Shown one piece after another: positions 1-11,340 of a DNA stretch of 64,000 bases; the first letter of the stretch is position 1, and each line of letters starts with the position of its first letter. The stretch lies in NCBI GenBank assembly GCA_001640655.1, contig LXGT01000037.1, forward strand, positions 1 through 64,000, written 5' to 3'. Position numbers and translations under genes: made by a program. The stretch is from Endoconidiophora laricicola (Eukaryota > Ascomycota > Sordariomycetes > Microascales > Ceratocystidaceae). Under the pieces are notes generated by a model. That model saw only the letters and a program-made list of their open reading frames with translations. It ran no database searches and was not told the DNA's origin.

Positions 1-2080
1 ATATAAAAATCAATCAATCAATAAATCATCGTAGCAATGTGCCTTGATTCAAATCCAATTCTAAATGCGACGTCAGGAGTGCTAACGGTGGCTGTGATCA
101 AGGCCTGCAAGACCCTGGACTGGTTACCGCACTCTACTGCACACTGTTGCCCTCGATTTGTGCATTACTTGGAAAAAGTCACTACCGGCCTCCTGCTCCC
201 AGGGTTCTTGCGAAACAGACCACTACGATGTGGCAGTATGCTAATACCAAGCTATCTATGGCTATCATAAAATCTATCATTAGCCATCCATGATTAATGT
301 ACCAATCAGTCTGCAAGCCATCGTCCATAGATAGAGGCGAGATGGTGTTGCATATGTATTCAAGGTATGACCAAGCATCAGGCCTTTGACGGAAAATCAT
401 AGGCGTTGGACAACCGATGGATAGACAAATAGTATCAGCAACCTCTATTATACACGCAGTCACCCCTATGCGTCGTATGGAGAGTCATGTGGCTACGACC
501 CGAAGTATAAGTATATTGCCACCGACCGAGCAACTTCTGTGATTCCGTGTTGCAAAGCAAGTTCGTTTGAAGCGTCTGTAACGACAGGTTCTGTGGCTCG
601 CGAAGTGATAGCGGACATATAGTCTTGGTTCCAAGAAATAACCATGTCGATTCTTTCGACAGAATATATATTCTTCACAACATCAGCCGTATACGGACCG
701 ATCGATAGACAACCATCGACTTTTAAAAGTGTTTATTCGAGCGCCATCTATAGAAAACTTGAAGACAGTTCGAGATCTATAAGCCAATGGTTAGTATGCC
801 AGTAAACATGAGATATCTATTTAATGACCAACCCAACGTTTAACAATCCCATTCTATAACGCAGACTCTTACCAAAAGATGCGAACGGCCAGTCAATATT
901 ACTACAGGTGACAGGATGCGCGCGAACAGAATGCGGACACTCCATGAGTCTGGTACCAGCTACAATATGTTAAGGAGGTCAGTCAGCATCAGGAGCATAC
1001 GTGAAGGCAGTAGATAGTGATATACGTTACCTCAATGATACTGCTACTTCTGCTCATGAAATAGTCAAGAACCTCCTGTAATAGTCGACGATACTAGGCA
1101 CCAATCATTAAGACAGCATCTTTGTCGTATACAAGGCTGTTGCTACTAAGACGTTTGATGGCTGCTTTCGCATCATGTATAATCAAAGCTCCAAACAGAC
1201 CGTCGCTGCGGTGAATTTCAATATGTGGTACCTGTCAAACCTTGAGTAACTATAACCCTGTCCATTGACCATCAGGCAGCTTTGGCTGACCAGAACGACC
1301 CTGATTAAACGCCTACAGGGACCTTGTAAGTAAGTGTTGGCCCGGTTGTATAGCACATCGTGTGATTTCAACTGGTCCATCCATATAATTTGCGCCTAGT
1401 TAGTTAGAGGGATATGTTAGTGCCACTTATCAGATATCGATCTGGTTCAGGTTCGCGTACCTCGCATATGCAAGTCGTGCCAATGGATAGATATAGGGTC
1501 CTTTCGAAAGGTTTGGAACCTCGATAACGAAAACGTCACTATAACACCCTTCTAGGGTTGGCCCAGGAAACTGATTTGTCGTTGTTTAGCGAACCATGAA
1601 ACTGATATAAGTCGTCTTGTAGGTAGAATACCCACTGTTGATCAAGAATATTCGCTTCTCGACTCCATCAGGAGCTCTGATGCCCTTCGTGATGTTCCAT
1701 TCGAAGCGATGCGTAGTTAAACTTCGACGATATTGTTGCTCTGCTCCAAGTACAAAAGGCGAACTAGAATTCGGGATGATGCTGACTGGGAAGAAGAATG
1801 TGATGGACTGAGGTGAAATTTGGTTCCAATATTGTCGAAGTAATTCCTGGCATATAAAGACAATGACTAGGATCAAGAACACAAAGGCAGCTAACGCTTG
1901 AAGCGTTCTTAGAAGGTGCGGTCGTTGGGTTCTATTGCAGCAGCTACAAAAAATGGCGGTGAGCCCAACTCTGCCTTGGCATATTATTCAGTAAGTGATA
2001 ACAAAGCAGTCGTCAGCAGAACAAAACTCTGGAAAAGAGTTATAGAACTGTAGAAGTCTGACTCTGATATCATAACTCCT
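1..2080 (-). pseudogene. Decayed minus-strand coding relic, unidentified
   Basis: This stretch has no intact gene. On the minus strand a series of short open segments (about 1882-1586, 1380-1183, 678-493 and 463-182) reads like protein: even amino-acid use, a hydrophobic membrane-like stretch near 1882-1830, and plausible continuations past stops. Reading on from 1586, the same frame gives protein-like sequence interrupted by a stop. I infer a decayed multi-pass membrane protein gene, but I do not recognise the family. It lies next to a clear phosphoesterase pseudogene on the other strand, so the left edge of the window looks like a degenerating accessory region. The alternative is chance open frames in non-coding DNA. 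Confidence 0.3.
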
Positions 2081-3551
2081 TTGAAACCCGCTACTATTGT
2101 GGCCGTCGCAGCACTAGTGTATGTAAAGCTTCGTTTCCAAGTGCTTCCAAAAATCATCATTGACGGCCGAGGTCCAGTACTTTGGCACAATGGCCGGTGT
2201 CCGTGGCTTCGCCGACTCGAGCGTTCTAATCAACCCAGATGGCCGTTCAGTATGGTATCAGACTCTATCTAGGGTGACCACAGAAGCCGAATGGTTACTG
2301 CCATACTGGCTCAACTACAAAGATACATAAAAGTCGATTGACAAGAGCCAATGTCTAAGCCCAGGCTCGAATGAATGGACACCAACTCAGGGGGTCCTAA
2401 ACGGCGGCCTTAACAGCAAATGGGCGCAAATTGCTAATCCGCAATAAGACATTCCATTTCATTATACCCTATCTGATGCATATACAGTCGGCGTTTCATA
2501 TCATGCAAATATCTTGAAAAGTTCGCAATTTACTGGCAACCTATAGTAACATATGCAGGCTGCAATTACGTCAAATACCGACCCCAACAGATGGTACTGG
2601 CAGTTTGGCACTATCAATGTTCCTGGTGGCAAGATTCCCCTTGGAACTGGTGGTGCTGTTCTTGATAATCATCAAACTAATGATAACAGAGCCTTTACAT
2701 ATCTACAGTTTTTATCTTTATTAACACGTGCTACCCTTCAAGATTGTGAGGGGACTAATCTCAATTGACTACTATTACAATGGCCCGCCTTTGCTCAGAT
2801 CCTAGATGAAAATGGTGTAAACTAGCGCTCATACCAAAACTCATGGAACTAGGCTACCAATAGCGGTCTTTTCTACTTTAAGGCTTTTCAAAATGCAGCA
2901 GAAAACTCCAGTCTTTACCAGGGGTTTGGAATTTGACGGTGAGAATGACTTAGGTTTGTTCAAAGCAGCAGCCGCCAATGGTTCTCTGCCAGAAGTAGGC
3001 CGGGTGTTTACTCCTGGTGCTCTCCAAGGGCATTCTCCAAATGCGCCACGAGACGGCGCTTGGCATATGCACCAGCTCGTCAACGTTGTGGTCAACGGGC
3101 CCAACTCTAATGAGACAATCATGATTATCAAACATGATGGTAAGTTGGAGATTCCTTCAGAGCTTGCAGACAGACAAGTAGTTTGTACTAGCAACGCAAC
3201 AGAGGCTGGTTGGTGGCTGGGGAGACGCAGTGATGCCGCTCATAATTACCAAGGCAACAAACGATCACAAGACAGTATCGCCGCGCTGGTATCGCCTCAG
3301 CGGTGGAGCAGGAAGGCACGAGCTTCTACCTGGCATCAGCGCAGGACGGACGGTTTATGGCGCAGGATGAGGCACTGGTTGACTCCAAGAATAGCTCTGG
3401 CAACTTTAAGATCACGTATCTCGGTAACAGCCGCCAGTATCCACTGCAGTGGCAGAACGAAAGCTTTGTGAATATTAACAGCGACGGTGCACTTAGTTCC
3501 GCCAGCTCGGCAACCTCCTCATATAAGCTTTGGAGTGTGACGTATCATTAG
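2081..3551 (+). pseudogene. Pseudogene of a secreted phospholipase C-type phosphoesterase
   Basis: Homology to the fungal phosphoesterase family (non-haemolytic phospholipase C / acid phosphatase type, PF04185) is recognisable from several blocks in order: a signal-peptide-like start at 2081, where the expected ATG is TTG; FGTMAGVRGFAD near 2181; SNEWTP near 2364; NRWYWQFGTINVPGG near 2590; PAFAQILDENG near 2784; a block with NGSLPEV near 2980; and a C-terminal block with SFYLASAQDGRF near 3322. Most blocks share one frame but are broken by stops at 2328, 2445, 2547 and 2766, and by two TAG codons between 2820 and 2860. There are frame changes after the signal segment and near 2940. Near 3130 the text jumps from the central domain to the C-terminal region, so the segment expected to hold the DETGG-type catalytic residues is missing. 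Not functional. Confidence 0.8.
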
Positions 3552-4710
3552 TTCCAATAATATTGATACTTTTTCCTATCTACCAATATACTGACTAAAA
3601 ATAATAATGATGACACCGCCTAAACAACAATGTGCAAGTCATAATTTCACCAACTATCGTCTAATCCTTGTCGGCTCCGGGGAGATCACCCGCGTATGAC
3701 GGACGTCCAGTCGGATTTCCACACGTACCACAAAATTCCCCGGAGTCTACGCAACGATGATTGGCTTAAATTGTCCTAGTCAGTCCCTAGTGGAAAGAAG
3801 GAAAGCAGGAATCCTATCGGTCCACTAAGTAAGCTCTTTAGGGTCCAGGGTCTGGTAATGTTTTGATGTATGTATCACGTGCCTCGCCGCACATAGGACA
3901 GTTTACAGTAGCCTGAGCGGGCATGGCTGCACCCGTACGGACGGGATATCCATGCAGCAACGTCTTGCGAGTCAGTCACGATGAAGTTTAGCGTTTGAGG
4001 GTTTGAGATGTTAGCTAGGACAACTAAAGAAAAGAAACTTGAGTCTTTGGGGGACTATTGATTACATATGAGGCCTGCCAGCTCATCAAGCCTCTAAGTC
4101 TCCGCCTCTTTTTGCTTACAAGATAGTTTCGACATCTTGCTATTCGGCCTGTGCATATCTTATCCATTCTTGCTCTCCTCTATTACTCTTTACGCCTTTG
4201 AGATCCGTGCTTCGTTCTTGTTTTTCTTGTTTTTCTTCTTTTTTTTCTTTACCAAAACCCCAAAGCAACAGTATCGGCTGTCATTGTAACTACCCTAAAA
4301 AGGTTGTTCCCTGGCATGTTAAAAAAATATTGATTGAACGCTATTTGCTAAATTTCAGTATCAACTGAGCCCCTCCCCTGTTTATCTATCAATCAGGCCT
4401 TTGCTAGAAAGTCCAAGCAAGATAGCTCCAATTGTAACCTTAACTATTATACGTTATACATAGAGCTAGCTTTATTGGCCTCTTTTTCTTTGCTGTTCCT
4501 TTTTTTTTGGGTTGGATCTCTGTTGCAGTTGCCAATCTTGGCACGCACGAGCAGTTGCTTATTTCTACGTAGTTACCCCTCGATCTCGATCTGTCACAAC
4601 GCCGCTTATCATCACCATCTTTTACTTCTTCCTTTTGTTCTTCTCTTCTGTTCATTCCTCTTCTTCTTTATAACACCCAATATCTCCATTTCTATACTTG
4701 ACTCCCCATA
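3552..4710. promoter_or_regulatory. Intergenic region upstream of ISN1
   Basis: No gene is seen. Features include a spaced 9-bp inverted repeat, CTCCGGGGA at 3675-3683 and TCCCCGGAG at 3737-3745, a CACGTG hexamer near 3878, and pyrimidine-rich tracts from about 4190-4260 and 4470-4700. Pyrimidine-rich tracts just upstream of the start are common in fungal promoters, so the last part is the likely core promoter and 5' leader of ISN1. One TCTTGGCA motif lies at 4536-4543. Confidence 0.5.
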
Positions 4711-6255
4711 ATGACAACCAGATATCGTGTCGAATGTAAGCCTCATCTATAAAAAGACATCGCTACTAGCATTGTCTTCCTGCTATACATCTCCAATGAC
4801 AAACTAACCAGACTCTCTATGCCACAGATGCTCTTAAGAGCCACCGACGAGACCAACTGATCGGTATGTTTTGCTTATCTTTATTATTGTTGTTGGCGGT
4901 GCTGTATGGATTGTCACATGTTAACTTATATGTTCTGGTTAGAATGGATCAAGGCGCTGCTGGCTGTTCCCTTTGTTTTACACTCACAGCCTGCCGGTAT
5001 CATTTCCTCTGAAGATGGCGCTGTGCAGCGCATGGCATCAGAGGCCCATCGCCGCTATGCCGAGATCATGCGCGACGTCGAGGACATGATTGATCAAGAT
5101 AGTACGTTTCGCCTCTGCTGCCTAACATCGTGACACTAAACTAACTTGTCCTCTTCTTTCTCTGTTCTAGTCTCCTTCCACAAAGCCCAGAATCCGCTGC
5201 CGTCTAAACTCAATCTACTTGTGCCATCCGCCGGTCCGTTCTTCACGAGATTGCCACTTGAAGCCGCGTTTAAATACCAGGACAGCGTGCGTTACATCTC
5301 GTCACGGCGGTATGTGTCGCCGTCCTTCAACGATGTACGCCTAATCCTCAACTCGGCCCAAGCCATGGCGGTAACCGATGCCGGCGCTTCCTCGTCCAGT
5401 CGCGGGTCGTTGCAACTAGCGACCTTCGATGGAGATGTCACGCTGTACGACGATGGGCAGAGTCTTGAGACCGACTCGCCTGTGATCCCGCGGCTCCTCG
5501 ATCTCTTGCGCAGGAACATCAAGATCGGCATCGTCACAGCCGCCGGCTACACCACTGCCGACGGTTATTACGCGCGTCTACACGGCCTGCTAGACGCCGT
5601 TGCAGCCGCCACCGACCTAACAGACGCCCAAAAGAATTCCATCGTTATCGTCGGTGGCGAGGCCAACTATCTCTTCAAAATGGCGCTCGGCGCTCCCCAT
5701 CTACTTGAGCCTGTGCCGCGGTACCAATGGCTGACAGCCGAGATGTCGCGCTGGAGCGAAGCTGACATCACTACGCTGCTCAATGCCGCCGAAGAGGCCT
5801 TAACCGACTGTGTGCGCAGCATGAACCTGCCAGCGACCATTGTACGCAAGGACCTAGCCGTCGGCATCATCCCACGCGACCCAAGCATCCGCCTCCCGCG
5901 CGAATCTCTCGAAGAAACTGTTTTGGTCGTGCACAAGACGCTCGAAATCAGCAGCATGGGCCTTCCGCCCGGCCGCAAAATACCCTTCTGCGCCTTCAAC
6001 GGTGGTCGTGACGTCTTTGTCGACATTGGTGACAAGTCGTGGGGCGTTACAGTGGCGCAAAAGTTCTTCCGCGATGCAGCCGGCGACATGATCCGCGCTG
6101 AAAACACGCTGCACGTTGGAGACCAGTTTCTGAGCGCTGGATCGAATGATTTCAAGGCACGCAGTGTGGCTACGACAGCGTGGATAGCGAGTCCAGAGGA
6201 GACAGTGCTGTTGTTAGACGAGTTGTCGGGACTGTTAGCCAAGAAGCGGGAGTAG
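4711..6255 (+). CDS. ISN1: IMP-specific 5'-nucleotidase (ISN1)
   Basis: ISN1 hydrolyses inosine monophosphate to inosine and phosphate in the cytosol, feeding purine salvage. The model has four exons: 4711-4735, 4828-4863, 4943-5101 and 5171-6255. All introns are GT..AG, 69-92 bp long, and frame is kept, giving 434 residues (yeast ISN1 is about 450). The start MTTRYRVE followed by YALKSHRRDQLI and EWIKALLAVPFVLHS is the typical family N-terminus. The phosphatase motif FDGDVTLYDDG (Asp160, Asp162) is the HAD-like catalytic signature, and a second acidic motif region around FNGGRDVFVDIGDKSWG and HVGDQFLSAGSNDFKAR completes the site. Nothing looks broken. The next gene, the kinase, lies convergent 1.7 kb downstream. 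Confidence 0.93.
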
Positions 6256-7950
6256 CACAAAACAAGACATGGAGGAGACATAAAAGGTTTTCGGGTAAGA
6301 GAGAGAGACCTTCCAAGTAAGTATTCGCTGTTGTATTTCATTGTTTCTGTTCCTTTTTTTTTTATTTCTGTCATTAATTTATCAGTCAGTCTTGTCCTCA
6401 GAACCATGAATTGAGTAATCAGCGTTACAAATATCTCTTACCCGTCGTGTCGAGGCATTTTTTCTACCTTTATAACTTCTAACTACAACTCCCTTTTTTT
6501 AATCAAAACAATGTCTAAATAGTGCCAAGTATGCTGAACTGCATACAATCCACACTAACTATTCTACTGCAAGAATCAAATACTACTATATATCTCCCCC
6601 CCCAAATACAGTCCGGTGCCGAATAGCTAGCATGTTCTATCCTAAGACAAACACGAAAATATATTGTATTGTAATTAATAGTAGCTAAAGAAAAAATTAA
6701 TTTTATGTATATACTTGACCTAGATATAAGAGTATCTTCACCCTCAAATGCTAATATAGAAGATATGTCTCACAATCTAATATGTATTTTCAACAAGTGA
6801 CTAGTTATAGTAACTATGTTCTGTCTTCTCTTATCTCTTTTGTTTGTACTTTTGAATTAAGCTTGTTTTCTTGCTTCCTGTCTGATTGACATTCAATACA
6901 TTTCAAGTTCCCATGTTTCTTTTCCTTAGTAGTTGAGCTTACTACTAACGTAGCCTTGAAAATGGCACACTTTGTAACCGAGTTACAGCATTTAGTTCTC
7001 ATCTTCAGTATGACGTCCAAAATACGTGAATGTAATACTGAAGTTGAAATGATAACACCTATTAACTTATTGTCAGAAATTACTTCATGCCAAGAAGTTC
7101 AAGTTCAGTAATATAGTTGTGCAACTAGTTATGTTTTATTAATTTAAGTTGTTTTTATTTACATATGACCGCTCTTTGTCTACCATTTATATTATCAAGG
7201 TAATAGAAGACTTGATTTATATGTGAGCTAGATGCACTTCTCTAGACTACAGGAAAGATGGAAGGAAGAAAAAAAGGCCCAATCACTACATACGCCATGC
7301 CCATTCTGCTCGAGTTTTTATACCAAAGAAAACAACAAGAAAGAGTATTTGTTTTCCAACCAAACGATGAAGCTCCTCAAAGAATAATTAATAAAACATG
7401 AGTACAGAAAAAGGTGTAACCAAAGTAAAACAGATAGAAATGAAAACAGCTGATTAGACAAAACAAGAGATGGTTGTGAGAACTGATAAGTGTAAAAACT
7501 AACAAAATGAATAGTGAATAATGAAGATAAAATGGCATTACCAATCATGAAAATGGAAAAGAAAAGCCTTATAACAAAATAAAAATGATAATTGTTCGGT
7601 TGAATATGGCCAAAGAATGAAATGTGAGAAATAAAGATAGGAAAATCCTGAAGAGGGTTCTGAGACAATATATTCTTCAGTTCTGGGATTGTATGGATGT
7701 GTCAGAGGACACCGGCAGAGAAAATGAAGAGAGTAAGAAGGTTTAAATTAGGTGTGACGGTGGTTGATCTTTGTCAGGCCTCAATAACAGATGGCCAGCG
7801 AGAGAAATAGCATGAAAACGCAGTCTCTGTTCCGAAAGAAGCCATGAACGCAAATATTAGAACGGCGATGATGATAATGACGCATTGCAAAGAAAGCGAC
7901 TGATGAATACCAAGGAAATAATCATTAGCAACATCCAAGGCCGCAGTGAG
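6256..7950. other. AT-rich spacer between convergent ISN1 and kinase genes
   Basis: No supported gene. The stretch holds the 3' ends of the two convergent genes. It is AT-rich, with poly-T runs near 6350 and 6500 and a run of eight C at about 6596-6603. Short open frames here are low-complexity (T/S/F/L rich) and look non-coding. Confidence 0.5.
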
Positions 7951-10900
7951 CTAGTGACCAGTACGGCCAATAAAGGCGCTGTGCGAGCTTGGTGGCGGCA
8001 GATGGTTGTGGCGCGCAATCAACCGTGCCTTCATAGACGACGCCTTGGACACATCAATCGGCTTGGGATCGTCATACGATTCTGGCTGGCAGCATTCCGC
8101 ACGCTTGATCAACTTGCAGTTCACCACCTTATCGATGGCGATACGCTTCTTTGGATCAGGGTGAAGCATGCACATGAGCAGCTTTCGTAGCACCGAGTTA
8201 CGCACAAACTTATCGAACGGCGCATATGGCACAGATGCCATGTCACTGGTCGGGTCCAGGTCGCTATCCAGGTCGATTTCCTCGATGTCGCTAACATTGG
8301 CCGATGAAGTTTCGGATGAAGAGTTCGCAGCACGCTTAGCGAGCTTAGCGTAGTAACGGTCCCAGCCGGCACCAAGAGCATCAAACCACTCCTCGCCGGG
8401 TTCAGCGCGGCGCCACAGGCTAGCACCCATGAACAAGTTGATCATGATAACAGCCGAACTCCAAACATCGAGTGCCCGGGGATCATAATCGTCCTTCTTT
8501 GCCAGAACTTCAGGGGCGATGTAAGGCTCACTTCCACAGATACCAGGCTTACAGTAACGGATATCACCCATCTGCTGACCACAAGCACCACCAGCCTCAC
8601 GAAGACCGGGGTGGATACCAGAAAAAACTTCTGAAACGCCAAAGTCGGTAATCTTCAGCTTGCTATCGCTAGTGATCAACAGATTCTCAAGTTTGATATC
8701 ACGGTGGGCAATACCATTAGAGTGTAGGTAGTTGACGCCATGCACCAGCTGCTTGAATAGACACATGCGGTCCATCTCGTGGTGGTCCACACGAGTCTCA
8801 TCCTTGAAAGGGCCAGGCACACGCAGGAAACGAGACTCGACAACAGAAAATAGATCGCCAGCAGCGCAGTACTCCATGACGTGGTTCCAGCGGCCCTTGT
8901 GCGTGCACAGGGCAATGGTTTCAACGATGTTAGGGTGGTGAAGGGATCTCGCAATAGTAAACTCAGACTTGACCTTTTTTTCATACTCATCGGCCGTATC
9001 CTTGTTCGACTTGGTACGAAATTCCTTCACTGCGACACACTCACCACTATCCTTGCGAACCATGCGCACAACAGTAGAGGTAGCACCCTTGCCAAGATGC
9101 TGTCCATGGCGACCTAATCTGCTCTGATAGCTGTAGTCCTTAGTGAGCTCGGGAGTGATAACCAGGAAATCATCAGGTAGATTGATACTAAGGCGGCGAG
9201 CTTTTACACCAGTGCCATTTTCGGCCATGAACGCCCACGGAGATGGAGTCAGTTCTTGTGTAGGCAGCGCAGGAGTATCGCATGGCTGCTTCTGCTTCTT
9301 AGAAACAGTCTCACGTTGGCGGTTGGCATCGAAGCTGTTTGCACGACTGCGATCTGGTTCTGGTTGCAACTTGCCATTGTTGCTGCTGCTTCCATTGTTC
9401 TTGTCTGAACGATTTAATGATGATAAAAGGCCAGTCAAGTGAAGATTGCTCGTTGCGCGCTTCTTCGAAAAATCTTGCTTAGTAAACTGGATAGAAGACT
9501 TGGGTGTTGTGGCTGACAGTGGTGTAGGCTGTGGGGAGGGCGACGCCAAACCAGCAGCACTCTGCTGCCGGTGGCTTGGGCGCATAGATAGGTGCATTTC
9601 GAGACTGGCTGATCCAGGCGATGGTGGGGTAACAGAGCGTTGAGACTCTGATGATCTGTGAAATGAGAAGCGACGGTTAACGGTGGCTGATTTTGGTGGG
9701 GCGTTGATTGAGCCGTTGGCGTTAACAGCGTCGGTAGCGATGCTAAAGTCCTGGCCGGATAGGGAGTTTTTGCGCCGGGACAGAAACGACAAGCGGCGAG
9801 TAAATGAAATGCTGGATTTCCGCTTGGAAGGAGAAGTGACCTCTGGGGACTGGACGTTGGAGCCTGTTGTGATGGAGAGCTGGCCCTTCGGTGTTGGAAC
9901 GACAACCGTAGGTGCGGCAGTAGTAGAAGTCGACGTTGCTGAGCTCTGTTGTTCCAATTCACCAGAATCTGAGCGCCGGTTACTGTCTTCAGATTCAGAT
10001 TCTTCTTCAATTGAGGTAGGTAATTCGCTGTACGGGATTTGGCGTGGTGAATGTTCAGATGGAGAAATGGGGAAGATGAAGTCGACAGATGAAGGAGTTG
10101 CGGCAGGGTCTATATATAAAGGGAGTAGTGTTTGTTAGCGCAGATCGAATGTAAGGATAAGTTGGTAGTGTAAGTAGGTGTCTAGGTGAGTGAGGCTTGT
10201 TTATTTGACACTGATATGAATGCCAAGCCAAGCCAAAATATAATCGACAAAGAGAGGATAAGCCAAGACAATCCCAGGATATCTTTTTTAGCGACAAACA
10301 CACTATAAGATAAAAGTGAATATTATTCCAAAATGATGGTGTGAAGACATCCTAAACAGGAACAAATTGGTGCAAGTAAACGGAGGACAACCAATCAGAT
10401 AACCGCTATATTTTGCCTTTTCGGCACCGGACGTAGGTCGGAAACACCGCACCTTCACGTCATGAGCCGCTACGTTGGAGAAGCTTCAGCTCTAGTCGTG
10501 CGCTCTGATAGATAGTGCAGAGTGGGCCTGTGTACTGACAATAAAAAAAGAAAGTTGACGGCTGCCAGTGGCAGTTATCGTGTAAAAAGGCTTCTCTTAG
10601 AAGGGGGTTTGTGAAGCCCACTGAGCCGCCTGAACTACAGAACAGCACTAGAGATGGGAGGCTCAATTGATTGTTCTTTAGGTGTATGTTTTAAGATTTC
10701 TAGAATCGCTTGCAATGGCAAAGAAACGAGAGCCAAGAGAAAACTAAAAGGCCGGCCAAAAAGCCACAGTTTTGTCCTTCATTTGCAACAGCGCAATGAA
10801 AAGCACTAGTGTATGTCAAATATCGCAAGCGGAATTTTAGTGCGTCGCCAAAAGGTCGCAACCGGAATTCCAGCGTAAATGACGCACCAAAATTCCGGTT

Positions 10901-11340
10901 GCTATATTTGACAGACACGATACAAGCACAGGTGCTTTTCATTGCGTTGGTGCAAATAAGGACAAAATGTGTAAAGACGTCTTGAACTTCGTAGTAGTCT
11001 TGTCGAGACGAAGGCTTGGGCTTGGCTGTCTCTGTCTCTGTCTCTTGCAATCACTAAGTTTGTCCTTGTGGATATGTTTTGTGTTTGCTTTTTGTGTATA
11101 TGCGAAGATGTAGTGTACTAAGATAGCATAGGAAACAAGTGTTTGTGCGTGTGAGAGTCCGGACATGGACATCATGTTCGCTACATGTTGACTTTGAGAG
11201 CACCATTAAAAAGAACGAGCGTCTCATGTCCTGTGTATGGTATATAACGCACACCTACACAAACACAGGCCCCATCTGCAACATTGTGACTACTTACCGG
11301 CGATGGCCGAGGTTCTGAGAGGAATATCAATTGCTGACAT
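7951..11340 (-). CDS. SAT4: HAL4/SAT4-type serine/threonine kinase
   Basis: Members of the yeast HAL4(SAT4)/HAL5 kinase family support potassium transporters at the plasma membrane and salt tolerance. The main exon, 10109-7951, is open but has no in-frame ATG near its start. A tiny exon 11340-11298 (MSAIDIPLRTSAIA) ends at GTAAGT and joins in frame to an acceptor ATATATAG at 10110, giving 733 residues and a 1188-bp intron, unusually long for this window. The N-terminal 340 residues are Ser/Pro-rich and probably disordered. The kinase domain runs about 345-690 with LGKGATS loop, Lys376 (VAVK), HRD Asp485, DFG Asp503 and APEV near 546, all intact. An acidic insert (about 615-635) lies in the C-lobe. 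The family is sure; the exact paralogue and first exon are inferred. The intron carries a foldback element. Confidence 0.85.
10110..11297 (-). other. Long first intron of the HAL4-type kinase gene
   Basis: The donor is GTAAGT just after the short first exon and the acceptor is TATATATAG at 10111-10110. It is about ten times longer than the other introns here (63-273 bp). It holds the foldback element at 10765-10971 and one GCCAAGA motif at 10732-10738. The frame match across the splice and the absence of any in-frame ATG in the large exon start support it. A transcript read would settle it. Confidence 0.65.
10765..10971. repeat. Imperfect inverted repeat (foldback, MITE-like) inside the kinase intron
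   Basis: The left arm 10765-10846 and right arm 10881-10971 are near-perfect reverse complements. Shared stretches include TTTTGTCCTT, GCAATGAAAAGCAC, GTCAAATAT and GGAATTTT, ending in TGCGTC against GACGCA. The loop is 34 bases. The right arm has about 9 extra bases. Inside, the motif GCAACCGGAATT appears again near the loop (10858-10869), facing its complement at 10891-10902. I see no clear target-site duplication and no coding capacity, so it may be a non-autonomous transposon or a structured regulatory RNA. Confidence 0.8.
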
